Shown here: positions 1-5,996 of the stretch, one piece after another
Layout of the letters: each line of letters begins with the position of its first letter
Numbering within the stretch: position 1 is the stretch's first letter
Assembly (NCBI GenBank): GCA_035719045.1
Contig: DASTGO010000435.1
Span: 1-6,860, forward strand
Source of the DNA: DASTGO01 sp035719045
GTDB lineage: Bacteria; Actinomycetota; Actinomycetes; Actinomycetales; Kineosporiaceae
Reading direction: 5' to 3'
Length of the DNA stretch: 6,860 nucleotides
Translations under genes and position numbers: made by a program
Notes under the pieces: generated by a model
What the model was told of the DNA's origin: nothing
The model's input: the letters and a program-made list of their open reading frames with translations, nothing else
The model's database searches: none

Positions 1-112
1 CGTAGGGCCGGGCGGGCACAGGCTCCTGACCTGACCGGAAGTCCCGCCGTCGCCGGTGCTCCGCCGTCGCCGGGGTGGACGGCGACCCGGCTGCCGGTGG
101 GTGGCGTCCGGG
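1..112. other. Gene-free stretch downstream of the diguanylate cyclase gene
   Basis: No open frame with a credible start and ribosome binding site is visible here. The stretch lies just past the stop of the minus-strand diguanylate cyclase gene. It contains a 13-base direct repeat, CCGCCGTCGCCGG, at 44-56 and 61-73, and a short hairpin (annotated separately). The palindrome CCGGGTCACCCGG (108-120) spans the stop codon. A gene entering from the left edge cannot be excluded because only 112 bases are visible. Confidence 0.5.
66..86 (-). terminator. Possible GC-only hairpin terminator after the diguanylate cyclase gene
   Basis: GTCGCCG (66-72) and CGGCGAC (80-86) form a perfect 7-bp stem around a 7-base loop, 27 bases past the stop codon at 113-115. 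There is no U-tract, so if it terminates it would be of the U-less type proposed for high-GC actinobacteria. Hairpins of this size arise easily by chance in DNA this GC-rich, so the call is weak. Confidence 0.3.
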
Positions 113-2854
113 TCACCCGGCGGGGGGTAGGCCTCGTGCCCGCGGCACCGCGCCGGTGACCCGGGCGTCGTGCTTCACCCGGTACATCGCCGCGTCGGCC
201 TCGTGCAGCAGGGCGTCCGGATCGACGTGGCCGCCGTGGCCGATCGCCACCCCGATCGAGGCGCCCACGGACATCGACCGCCCCCGGACCTCGTAGGCGG
301 CGGTGATCCTGGCGTGGAGCCGCTCCACGATCGAGTCGAGCTCGTTGAGATGCGCGACGTCGTGGAGCAGCACGCCGAACTCGTCGCCGCCGAGCCGGGC
401 CGCGATGTCGTTGACCCGCAGGGACTCCCGGAGCCGGCCGGCCAGGGATGCGAGCAGGTCGTCGCCCGCCCCGTGCCCGAAGCCGTCGTTGACCGCCTTG
501 AAGTCGTTGAGGTCGATGAACAGCAGCGCGAACCAGTAGCCCGGCCGGCGCCTGGCCGTCTCCATCGCCTGGCCGATCCGGTCCTTGAACAGGGCCGTCC
601 TGGCCAGTCCGGTCAGGCCGTCGTAGAGGGCGTCCTGGACGAGCTGCTCCTGTACCAGGCGGCGGGCCGTGACGTCGGTGATCGACCCGACCAGCCGCAC
701 CGGCCGGCCGGACTCATCCGCGACCGGCCGGCCGCTGCAGGCGATCCAGCGGTACTCCCCGCCGGCGGCGCGCAGCCGGTGCTCGAAGTCCAGGTGCTGC
801 TGGGAACCCTGCAGCGTCCGGCTGAGCTGGTCCTGCACGTCGTGCAGGTCGTCGGGATGGATCCGGTCGAGCCATTCCTCCGCCGTGGACCCGATCTCGT
901 TGTCGTGGTGGCCGAGCAGGGCCTTCCAGCTGCTGGAGTAGAACACCCGCCCGGTGGCCAGGTCCCAGTCCCAGACCGCGCCGCGGGCGGCCTCGGTGGC
1001 CAGGGCGTAGCGCTCCTCGCTGACCCGGACCTCTTCGAGCAGGGCGGCCTCCGTCCGGTAGGCGACGGCCAGTTCCTCCGCCTGCCGGGCCAGGTCGGCG
1101 TCGGACCGCTCCTGGTCCAGGGACGCCGACATCATGATCGACCACTGGTGGAGGGTCTCCTGGACCAGCGCCGACTGCAGGATCCGGTCACCCGCGACGG
1201 CGAGGACCCCCCAGTCGGAGTCCTCGAACCGGACCTGGGTGATCACGGTCAGGGCGCTGCGCCCGCTGCCCGCCCCCAGCAGCTCGCGCGGCGGGAAGCC
1301 GTGCAGGGCGACGGTCTGCGGGGCCGGCGCGGCCCGTCGCCCAGGCGCGGGACCGGCCGCCTCCGAGTCGTAGATGCCCTGCACGCGCAGCTGCCCGGTC
1401 TGCCCTGGCGGCTCCCACAGCCCCAGGGCGCCGGCCCGGACGGGGGTGTGCTGCAGCCAGGCCAGCGAGCGCAGCTCGTCCCGGTCGCGTCCGAGCAGGC
1501 TGTTGCCGATGAAGTAGTGGCCGATCTGCAACCGCTTGAGGCCGACATGCTCGGACATCCGACGCTGCAGCTGCCCGGAGCGGACCGCGTCGCACAGGTC
1601 AAGGGTGGCTGACCCGATCGCCGCGGTGCGTACCGGATCACCCGCCCGCACGGACGCCTCCGTCAAGGACCGGCTCACGCCACGGATGGCCCGCAGCACG
1701 GCCCTCTCGCACCGGTCGATCGTGCAGAGCCGGTTGATCTCCCGGGCGAGCACGCCGACCTGCCGGTGATCGGGAGCCGTCCCCGCCGGCCCCTGGTCCA
1801 GCAGGCCCACCACCCGCTCCGCCAGCCCCGCCGCGTCCTCGACGTCGGACCCGGTCCGCAGTTCCCCCTCGCCCGCCGCGTCCAGCAGCGCCGAGGTCAG
1901 GACGTCGACCGGCGAGCTGTGCCCCGCCACGACGGACGCCCCCGCACCGCCCGGGCAGCCGCAGGACTCCCGGGGGATCAGGTGTTCCGGGACCAGGTAC
2001 AGCCGGCCGGTCCCCCCGCGAGCACCCTGCAGGGCCACGGAGCAGGCGGTCTCCCCGACCCGTTCGAAGCTGATCGCGACCGTGGCCAGCGGCGGCTCGC
2101 TGACCGCGGCCTCGTCCACGTCGTCCATCCCGATCAGGGCGACGTCGTCGGGGATCAGGACCCCGGCCTCGCGCAGGCCGCGCATGAAACCGAGGGCGAC
2201 CAGATCGGGCGCGACCACCAGGGCGGTACAGGGGCTGGAGCCTGCCTGGAACGCGGGGTCGGACACGAACTCCCGGGCCGCCTGGTAACCCTGGTGGTCG
2301 AAGGTGAGGTCGCGGGAGAGCTCCCTGCCGAACAGCGGCAGCGCCGGGAGCCCGAGCTCCTCCATCCGGGACCGGTACGCCGCGTACCGCTCGGCGCAGT
2401 CCACCTGCCACCCCGGGGAGAGGAAGCCGATCCGGGTGTGACCGTGCTCGGCCAGGTGCGAGACGGCATCCCGGACACCGCCCGCGTTGTCGATCGCGAT
2501 CGCGGCATCGGCACCCCGCAGGTCCTGACCGACCTGCACGACGAACTTGCCCGCTGCCCGCAGTTGCGCGTTGTACTCCGGGGAGACCGCTTGGAGCAGG
2601 GTGATCGCGGCGTCGAAGTGGTCCCAGGCCACCCTGCTGACGGCGCTCTGGCCGCCGGACTCCTCGCCGGACGGCAGCACCCCGGCCGAGGTCTGGACCG
2701 AGATCACCGGGACGTCGGCGGCCGTGGCGGCCGTCATCACCCCGGCGAGGATGCCCTCGAAGTACGGCCCGTACCGGAAACTGCCGTAGACGGCGACGGC
2801 ACCCGGCGCAGCGGCGTCACCGGTGGTCCGTTCACCCAGGCCGTCGGAATTCAT
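113..2854 (-). CDS. Multidomain diguanylate cyclase: LacI-type ligand-binding domain, PAS, GGDEF
   Basis: This 913-residue, probably cytosolic protein should make c-di-GMP from two GTP. Residues about 18-300 resemble the ligand-binding domain of LacI-family regulators (Peripla_BP_3-like), ending in the typical LIPRESCGC segment at 292-300. No helix-turn-helix precedes it and no signal peptide or membrane segment is evident. Residues about 305-575 are unassigned, perhaps partly GAF-like (SDWGVLAVAGD, 546-556). A charged helical linker (about 578-615) leads to a PAS_3-type domain (about 614-731, with HPDD at 666-669). The GGDEF domain (about 740-890) has DGLTGL at 745-750, DLNDFK with the predicted metal ligand D781, N789, D798, GGDEF at 822-826 and ADAAMY at 886-891. 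The RxxD product-inhibition site (RVND, 813-816) lies exactly five residues before GGDEF. There is no EAL domain. All catalytic positions look intact. The ATG is chosen because the LacI-like domain begins about 17 residues later. No clear Shine-Dalgarno precedes it, and the messenger may be leaderless. Confidence 0.93.
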   Translation of the reverse strand: MNSDGLGERTTGDAAAPGAVAVYGSFRYGPYFEGILAGVMTAATAADVPVISVQTSAGVLPSGEESGGQSAVSRVAWDHFDAAITLLQAVSPEYNAQLRAAGKFVVQVGQDLRGADAAIAIDNAGGVRDAVSHLAEHGHTRIGFLSPGWQVDCAERYAAYRSRMEELGLPALPLFGRELSRDLTFDHQGYQAAREFVSDPAFQAGSSPCTALVVAPDLVALGFMRGLREAGVLIPDDVALIGMDDVDEAAVSEPPLATVAISFERVGETACSVALQGARGGTGRLYLVPEHLIPRESCGCPGGAGASVVAGHSSPVDVLTSALLDAAGEGELRTGSDVEDAAGLAERVVGLLDQGPAGTAPDHRQVGVLAREINRLCTIDRCERAVLRAIRGVSRSLTEASVRAGDPVRTAAIGSATLDLCDAVRSGQLQRRMSEHVGLKRLQIGHYFIGNSLLGRDRDELRSLAWLQHTPVRAGALGLWEPPGQTGQLRVQGIYDSEAAGPAPGRRAAPAPQTVALHGFPPRELLGAGSGRSALTVITQVRFEDSDWGVLAVAGDRILQSALVQETLHQWSIMMSASLDQERSDADLARQAEELAVAYRTEAALLEEVRVSEERYALATEAARGAVWDWDLATGRVFYSSSWKALLGHHDNEIGSTAEEWLDRIHPDDLHDVQDQLSRTLQGSQQHLDFEHRLRAAGGEYRWIACSGRPVADESGRPVRLVGSITDVTARRLVQEQLVQDALYDGLTGLARTALFKDRIGQAMETARRRPGYWFALLFIDLNDFKAVNDGFGHGAGDDLLASLAGRLRESLRVNDIAARLGGDEFGVLLHDVAHLNELDSIVERLHARITAAYEVRGRSMSVGASIGVAIGHGGHVDPDALLHEADAAMYRVKHDARVTGAVPRARGLPPAG

Positions 2855-2887
2855 GGCCGATTATCGACAATCTCGATGAAATCTGAA
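2855..2887 (-). promoter_or_regulatory. Candidate FliA/WhiG-type promoter of the diguanylate cyclase gene
   Basis: Read on the minus strand, TTCAGATT (2887-2880) is followed by 11 bases and GTCGATAA (2868-2861). This matches the classical sigma-28 pattern TAAAGTTT-N11-GCCGATAA at 5 of 8 and 7 of 8 positions. Only six bases separate the -10 element from the ATG, so transcription would begin at or next to the start codon, giving a leaderless message. That fits the absence of a Shine-Dalgarno site. The same bases also contain GATAAT, a near match to an ordinary -10 hexamer, so a housekeeping sigma factor is a real alternative. The surrounding bases (2855-2945) are less GC-rich than the flanks, as expected of a promoter. 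Confidence 0.4.
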
Positions 2888-2973
2888 CGACCACCCGACG
2901 AGCGCAGAATCATGCAAAGGGACCACAGTCGAGATCTTGGTACCTCGCGACGCCGGTTTCAATCCCGGCCCGG

Positions 2974-2990
2974 CCGCCAGGGACGGGCGG
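2974..2990 (-). terminator. Weak hairpin downstream of the small membrane-protein gene
   Basis: CCGCC (2974-2978) and GGCGG (2986-2990) can pair around a 7-base loop, about 25 bases past the stop of the minus-strand gene ending at 3015. The stem is only 5 bp and no T-run follows. It could separate the small gene from the diguanylate cyclase gene, but read-through into that gene is equally possible. Confidence 0.2.
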
Positions 2991-3014
2991 ACCAGGGATC
3001 GGGCGGCCCCGCGA

Positions 3015-3509
3015 TCAGGCGGCCGAGGCGTCCGGCCGGGGAAGCTCCGGGGCACCCACCATGACCAGGACGGGCTCGGAGACCGCAGCCGGGGCCGGGA
3101 CGCCGACCGGCAGCGGAGACAGCGGAGACAGCGGAGGCAGCGGAGCGGGCGGCGGGACCGCGACGGGCGCCGACAGGGGTGCAGGGGCGGGGGCCGGGTC
3201 CGGGGGCACGGGAGCGGCCGGTGCCGGCACGCCCTCGGGGGCGGTGATGGCGACCGTCTGGGCCGCGGTGGCCGCAGCCGCGACCACGGTCGCCACCGTC
3301 TGGGCGGCGGTCGCGACCGTCTGGGCAGCGGTCGCGGCGACTGCGGCGGACGAGGCGACCCGGACCGCGGCCGCCCGCGAGGTGATCGGGGCCGGCCGGG
3401 AGGCGTCCCTGACCTGCGGATCCCGTAGGAGAGCCTCCTCCATCCGGGCCAGCACGGCGAGCAGCGCGGCGACAGCGACCAAAGCCGCGAACGTGATGAC
3501 GAGGGCCAT
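3015..3509 (-). CDS. Small Ala/Pro-rich single-pass membrane protein of unknown function
   Basis: I do not recognise a family for this 164-residue protein. Residues 2-21 form one hydrophobic helix, most likely a membrane anchor, followed by a charged stretch (RMEEALLRD, 22-30). Residues 61-88 are four consecutive heptads, three reading AAQTVA(T/I), suggesting an Ala-rich helix or coiled coil. Residues about 91-144 are dominated by Pro, Ala and Val, including PLSPLSPLP, and would be extended or disordered. With no charged cluster before the hydrophobic helix, topology cannot be fixed. The start at 3509 is favoured by a strong Shine-Dalgarno (GGAGGAG, 3521-3515) at ideal spacing and by the hydrophobic helix beginning at once; an in-frame extension upstream to 3794 has no such support. 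A FliA-like promoter precedes it and flhA lies divergently, so a motility role is plausible but inferred. Low complexity leaves some doubt that it is a gene. Confidence 0.6.
   Translation of the reverse strand: MALVITFAALVAVAALLAVLARMEEALLRDPQVRDASRPAPITSRAAAVRVASSAAVAATAAQTVATAAQTVATVVAAAATAAQTVAITAPEGVPAPAAPVPPDPAPAPAPLSAPVAVPPPAPLPPLSPLSPLPVGVPAPAAVSEPVLVMVGAPELPRPDASAA
3112..3147. repeat. Four tandem 9-base units in the Pro-rich tail
   Basis: Plus-strand units of the form AGCGGAGAC occur in tandem at 3112-3120 and 3121-3129, then AGCGGAGGC (3130-3138) and AGCGGAGCG (3139-3147). On the coding (minus) strand they give the Pro-Leu-Ser repeats of the small membrane protein. The period is a multiple of three, so copy-number change would keep the reading frame. 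Confidence 0.85.
3250..3333. repeat. Four tandem 21-base units encoding Ala-rich heptads
   Basis: Units begin at 3250, 3271, 3292 and 3313. The first, third and fourth share the plus-strand core ACCGTCTGGGC; the second (3271-3291) has diverged. Each unit encodes seven residues of the small membrane protein, with TAAQTVA as the conserved heptad. The exact match between DNA period and helical heptad suggests growth by in-frame duplication under selection for a helix. Confidence 0.85.
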
Positions 3510-3542
3510 GCCGGCTCCTCCCGGTCGTCGGATCCCGAACGG

Positions 3543-3571
3543 ATATCGGCGCGCGGTTCGCCCTGCTTGAC
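3543..3571 (-). promoter_or_regulatory. Candidate FliA/WhiG-type promoter of the small membrane-protein gene
   Basis: On the minus strand GTCAA (3571-3567) is followed by 16 bases and GCCGATAT (3550-3543). The -10 element matches GCCGATAA at 7 of 8 positions. The -35 element is partial against TAAA but close to CTCA/TCAA forms. Transcription would start near 3536, giving a leader of about 27 bases that contains a strong Shine-Dalgarno at 3515-3521. Geometry and spacing are good; the call rests on reading by eye. Confidence 0.5.
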
Positions 3572-3700
3572 GCAGTACGCGCACGCGACATGAACGTTCC
3601 GCCGGCTGCACTCGCAGACCCCCTCCAGCAGCCGGTACGGGTTCCTTTCCCGAGGGTATGTCGGGCATGCCAGGACGTCCGCCATACGGACCGTCCGCAG

Positions 3701-3746
3701 CCGATTCGTGACAGTAAAGCCCAGGTGCGGGGGTGGGACGAATCGG
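3701..3746. repeat. Perfect 9-base inverted repeat with 28-base spacer
   Basis: CCGATTCGT (3701-3709) is the exact reverse complement of ACGAATCGG (3738-3746). The right arm overlaps the loop and inner stem of the hairpin at 3724-3758, so in a transcript the two pairings would be mutually exclusive. In DNA the arms could instead be two half-sites for a regulator. The spacer includes a locally AT-richer run (GACAGTAAAG). Confidence 0.6.
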
Positions 3747-3758
3747 TCCCTCCGCACC
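3724..3758. other. Strong stem-loop in the divergent region
   Basis: GGTGCGG (3724-3730) pairs with CCGCACC (3752-3758), and GGGAC (3735-3739) pairs with GTCCC (3746-3750). The internal loop is four bases on the left and one on the right, and the terminal loop is GAATCG. Twelve base pairs is notable even for this GC content. No gene ends nearby on either strand, so it is not an obvious terminator. A structured leader, a small RNA element or a protein-binding site are possible. Confidence 0.5.
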
Positions 3759-3810
3759 CGCGGTGACGACGCGCGGCGGCACTGCTCCGGCCACTCACCC
3801 GGGCGGGGGG

Positions 3811-3837
3811 CTCAAGGTCACGGGCTCCGCAGCCGAA
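3811..3837 (+). promoter_or_regulatory. Candidate FliA-type promoter of flhA
   Basis: CTCA (3811-3814), 17 bases, GCCGAA (3832-3837). From memory, motility promoters in flagellated actinobacteria use a pattern close to CTCA-N15-17-GCCGAA, which this fits exactly; the classical TAAA-N15-GCCGATAA fits less well. Transcription would start near 3845, leaving a leader of about 85 bases that contains the inverted repeat at 3897-3914. No competing housekeeping-type promoter stands out between 3760 and 3929. Confidence 0.5.
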
Positions 3838-3896
3838 GAAGAGCACAGCCACGGACGGCAGTACTCCCGCGCACGGACCCCGAGCGCGAGCCCTGC

Positions 3897-3914
3897 TCCG
3901 GACCCCGGTCCGGA
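3897..3914 (+). promoter_or_regulatory. Perfect inverted repeat just upstream of the flhA ribosome binding site
   Basis: TCCGGACC (3897-3904) and GGTCCGGA (3907-3914) are exact reverse complements separated by CC. As RNA this gives a 7-bp stem with a 4-base loop ending six bases before the Shine-Dalgarno. It could be an operator or a translational control structure. It leaves the GGAGG itself unpaired. Confidence 0.45.
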
Positions 3915-3920
3915 TCACCC

Positions 3921-3925
3921 GGAGG
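3921..3925 (+). promoter_or_regulatory. Ribosome binding site that fixes the flhA start
   Basis: GGAGG lies four bases before the ATG at 3930. It decides between this start and an in-frame upstream ATG at 3708, which would add 74 Arg/Pro/Ser-rich residues not expected in FlhA. Confidence 0.8.
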
Positions 3926-3929
3926 TTCG

Positions 3930-5996
3930 ATGCCGTCCAACCGGCTGGCACGCCTGGCCGTGCCCATCGTCGTGGTCGTCGTCGTGATCATGATGGTGGT
4001 CCCGCTGCCGGCCGCCGTCCTCGACGTCCTGATCGCCACGAACATGGCGATGTCGCTGGTCGTGCTGCTGGTCGCGATGCAGGTCGGCAAGCCGCTGGAC
4101 TTCGCGGTCTTCCCGACCCTGGTCCTGGTCGGCACGATCCTGCGACTGGCGCTCAACGTGTCCTCGACCCGGCTGGTGCTGCGTGACGCCTACGCCGGCC
4201 ACGTCATCGACGCGTTCGGGCACATCGTCATCGGCGGCTCGCTGGTGATCGGCCTGGTCGTGTTCGCGATCCTCGTGGTCATCCAGCTGGTCGTGGTGAC
4301 CAACGGTGCCGCCCGGGTCGCGGAGGTCGGCGCCCGGTTCACCCTCGACGCGATGCCCGGCAAGCAGATGGCCATCGACGCCGACCTGAACTCCGGGCTG
4401 ATCGACGAGAACGAGGCCCGGCGCCGGCGCAAGGAGGTCGGGGCCGAGGCCGACTTCTACGGCGCCATGGACGGTGGCACGAAGTTCGTCAAGGGCGACG
4501 CGATCGCCGCGGTGATCATCACCCTGGTCAACCTGGTCGGCGGCTTCTCGGTCGGGATGCTGCAGAAGGGGATGTCCCCCGGCGACGCGATCAACACGTA
4601 CAGCCTGCTGTCCGTCGGTGACGGCCTGGTCTCGCAGATCCCGGCCCTGCTGATGTCGGTCGCGACCGGCGTCATCGTCACCCGGGCCACCAGCGAGGGC
4701 GATGTCGGCAACGACCTCGTCGGCCAGCTCTCCCGGCACACCGAGGCGCTGCGGATCGGCGGCGGCGCCCTGATCGCGCTGTGCATCATCCCCGGTATGC
4801 CGAAGCTGCCGTTCCTGCTGGCCGGCGGGATGCTGCTGACCGCCTCACTGCGGGCCCGGCCGGAGCAGACCCCGGAGCAGGCCGCGCTGCCGCCGCCCGG
4901 CGTCCAGCCCGCCCTGCCCGCCGGGACCGCCGCGGCCAACCCGGAGACCGAGCAGATCACCGAGTCGCTGCGGGTGGACCCGCTGGAACTGCTGCTCGCC
5001 CCGGACCTGGTCGACCTGGTGGACCCCGGACGCGGCGGCGACCTGCTGGACCGGGTCCGGGCACTGCGCCGCAAGACCGCCCTCGACCTGGGCATCGTCC
5101 TGCCGCCGGTGCGCACCCGGGACGGCGCGACGCTGGCGCCGGGGGCCTACGAGATCCGGATCGGCGGGATCACGGCGGCCACCGGCGAGGCCCCGCCCGG
5201 GCACCTGCTGGCGATCGGGGACGCCCCGGACATGCTGCCCGGACGCCGGACCACCGAGCCGGTGTTCGGGCTGCCCGCGGTCTGGGTGCCGCTGGAACAC
5301 CGGTCGACGGCCGAACTGGTCGGGGCGACCCTGGTCGAGCGGGCCGCCGTGGTGACCACACATCTGGCGGAGATGGTCCGCCGGCACGCCTCCCGGCTGC
5401 TGTCCCTGGACGACGTCCGGGAGTTGCTGGACGTGCTCAAGGCGGACCGGCCGGCCACCGTCGAGGAACTGGTCCCCGGGCTGCTGCCGCTGTCGGCGGT
5501 GCAGCGCGTGCTGCAGGGGCTGCTGGACGAGCAGGTCTCGATCCGGGACCTGGGACGGGTGCTGGAGGGGGTCGGGCAGCGGGCCCGGGCCAGCACCGAC
5601 CCCGACGCCCTGCTCGAAGCCGCCCGCACCGCCCTCGGACCGGCCCTGACCGCCCCCTACCTGTCCGACGGCACCCTGAACGCGATCGTCCTGGACCCGG
5701 GACTGGAACAGGAGATCGCCGAGGGGCTGCGGGCCAGCGAGCAGGGCGTCGTCCTGGCGCTGGACCCGGTCACGGCCAACCGGCTGGTCCGTGAGATCGG
5801 CGAGCTGGTCCGCCGGGCCGAGAACGACGGGCTGATGCCGGTGCTGCTGGCCGCGGCCCCGCTCCGGCTGCCCCTGCGCCGCCTGCTGCGCGGCAGCTTC
5901 CCCCAGCTCCCGGTGATCGGCTTCGCCGAGACCGCCGGGGTGACATCGATCGAGACCATCGGACAGGTGAGCCGTGGGCACGAATTTGCTGCTTGA
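3930..5996 (+). CDS. flhA: Flagellar biosynthesis protein FlhA, export gate component
   Basis: FlhA forms the ring of the flagellar type III export gate; its membrane part takes part in proton-driven export and its cytoplasmic domain docks chaperone-substrate complexes. The 688-residue product is about the usual family length. Residues 1 to about 307 carry roughly eight membrane segments, starting with a Val-rich helix. The FHIPEP family signature runs from about 129 to 152 (RVAEVGARFTLDAMPGKQM, then IDAD), with the conserved loop continuing through FVKGD. A Pro/Ala-rich linker (about 308-340) leads to the cytoplasmic domain, recognisable from IGDAPDMLPGRRTTEPVFG near residues 430-448, the THLAEMVRRH helix and the PQLPVIGFAE strand near the end. 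No key motif is missing. The start has a good Shine-Dalgarno and a FliA-like promoter upstream. The next gene begins inside its last 23 bases. Confidence 0.97.
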   Translation: MPSNRLARLAVPIVVVVVVIMMVVPLPAAVLDVLIATNMAMSLVVLLVAMQVGKPLDFAVFPTLVLVGTILRLALNVSSTRLVLRDAYAGHVIDAFGHIVIGGSLVIGLVVFAILVVIQLVVVTNGAARVAEVGARFTLDAMPGKQMAIDADLNSGLIDENEARRRRKEVGAEADFYGAMDGGTKFVKGDAIAAVIITLVNLVGGFSVGMLQKGMSPGDAINTYSLLSVGDGLVSQIPALLMSVATGVIVTRATSEGDVGNDLVGQLSRHTEALRIGGGALIALCIIPGMPKLPFLLAGGMLLTASLRARPEQTPEQAALPPPGVQPALPAGTAAANPETEQITESLRVDPLELLLAPDLVDLVDPGRGGDLLDRVRALRRKTALDLGIVLPPVRTRDGATLAPGAYEIRIGGITAATGEAPPGHLLAIGDAPDMLPGRRTTEPVFGLPAVWVPLEHRSTAELVGATLVERAAVVTTHLAEMVRRHASRLLSLDDVRELLDVLKADRPATVEELVPGLLPLSAVQRVLQGLLDEQVSIRDLGRVLEGVGQRARASTDPDALLEAARTALGPALTAPYLSDGTLNAIVLDPGLEQEIAEGLRASEQGVVLALDPVTANRLVREIGELVRRAENDGLMPVLLAAAPLRLPLRRLLRGSFPQLPVIGFAETAGVTSIETIGQVSRGHEFAA

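Larger units (their letters stand above)
3510..3929. other. Divergent regulatory region between the small membrane-protein gene and flhA
   Basis: These 420 bases hold no convincing gene. They contain a minus-strand FliA-like promoter (3543-3571) with Shine-Dalgarno (3515-3521) for the small gene. They also hold a 9-base inverted repeat and stem-loop (3701-3758), a plus-strand FliA-like promoter (3811-3837), an inverted repeat (3897-3914) and the flhA ribosome binding site (3921-3925). A minus-strand frame starting at 3685 contains a Cys-rich stretch (CECS and CAYC within about 20 residues). It has no usable stop before running into Arg/Pro-rich nonsense, so it is not called. Confidence 0.6.

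Noticed and set aside
170..1612. 480-residue open frame on the plus strand, with other long plus-strand frames up to 3064
   Set aside because: Lies opposite the diguanylate cyclase gene; composition is typical of antisense frames in high-GC DNA, and no domain is recognisable.
3061..3570. Plus-strand frame of 169 Gly/Ser/Ala-rich residues opposite the small membrane-protein gene
   Set aside because: No good ribosome binding site; the minus-strand frame has a strong Shine-Dalgarno, promoter-like element and a membrane helix at its N-terminus.
3568..3590. TTGACG on the plus strand as a housekeeping -35 element
   Set aside because: No TANNNT-like -10 element at 16-18 bases downstream, and the bases coincide with the minus-strand -35 element.
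3510..3685. Minus-strand Cys-rich peptide starting at 3685 with CECS and CAYC motifs resembling a zinc knuckle
   Set aside because: The frame has no stop and runs on into Arg/Pro/Ser-rich nonsense through the small gene; it also overlaps the candidate promoter. Could be a decayed remnant, but nothing supports expression.
3696..3707. GCCGATTC on the plus strand (3700-3707) as another sigma-28 -10 element
   Set aside because: Only 6 of 8 matches and no TAAA- or CTCA-like element at 15-17 bases upstream.
3708..3929. N-terminal extension of flhA from an in-frame ATG at 3708
   Set aside because: FlhA proteins start close to their first membrane helix; the extension is Arg/Pro/Ser-rich, lacks a Shine-Dalgarno and would cross the FliA-like promoter.
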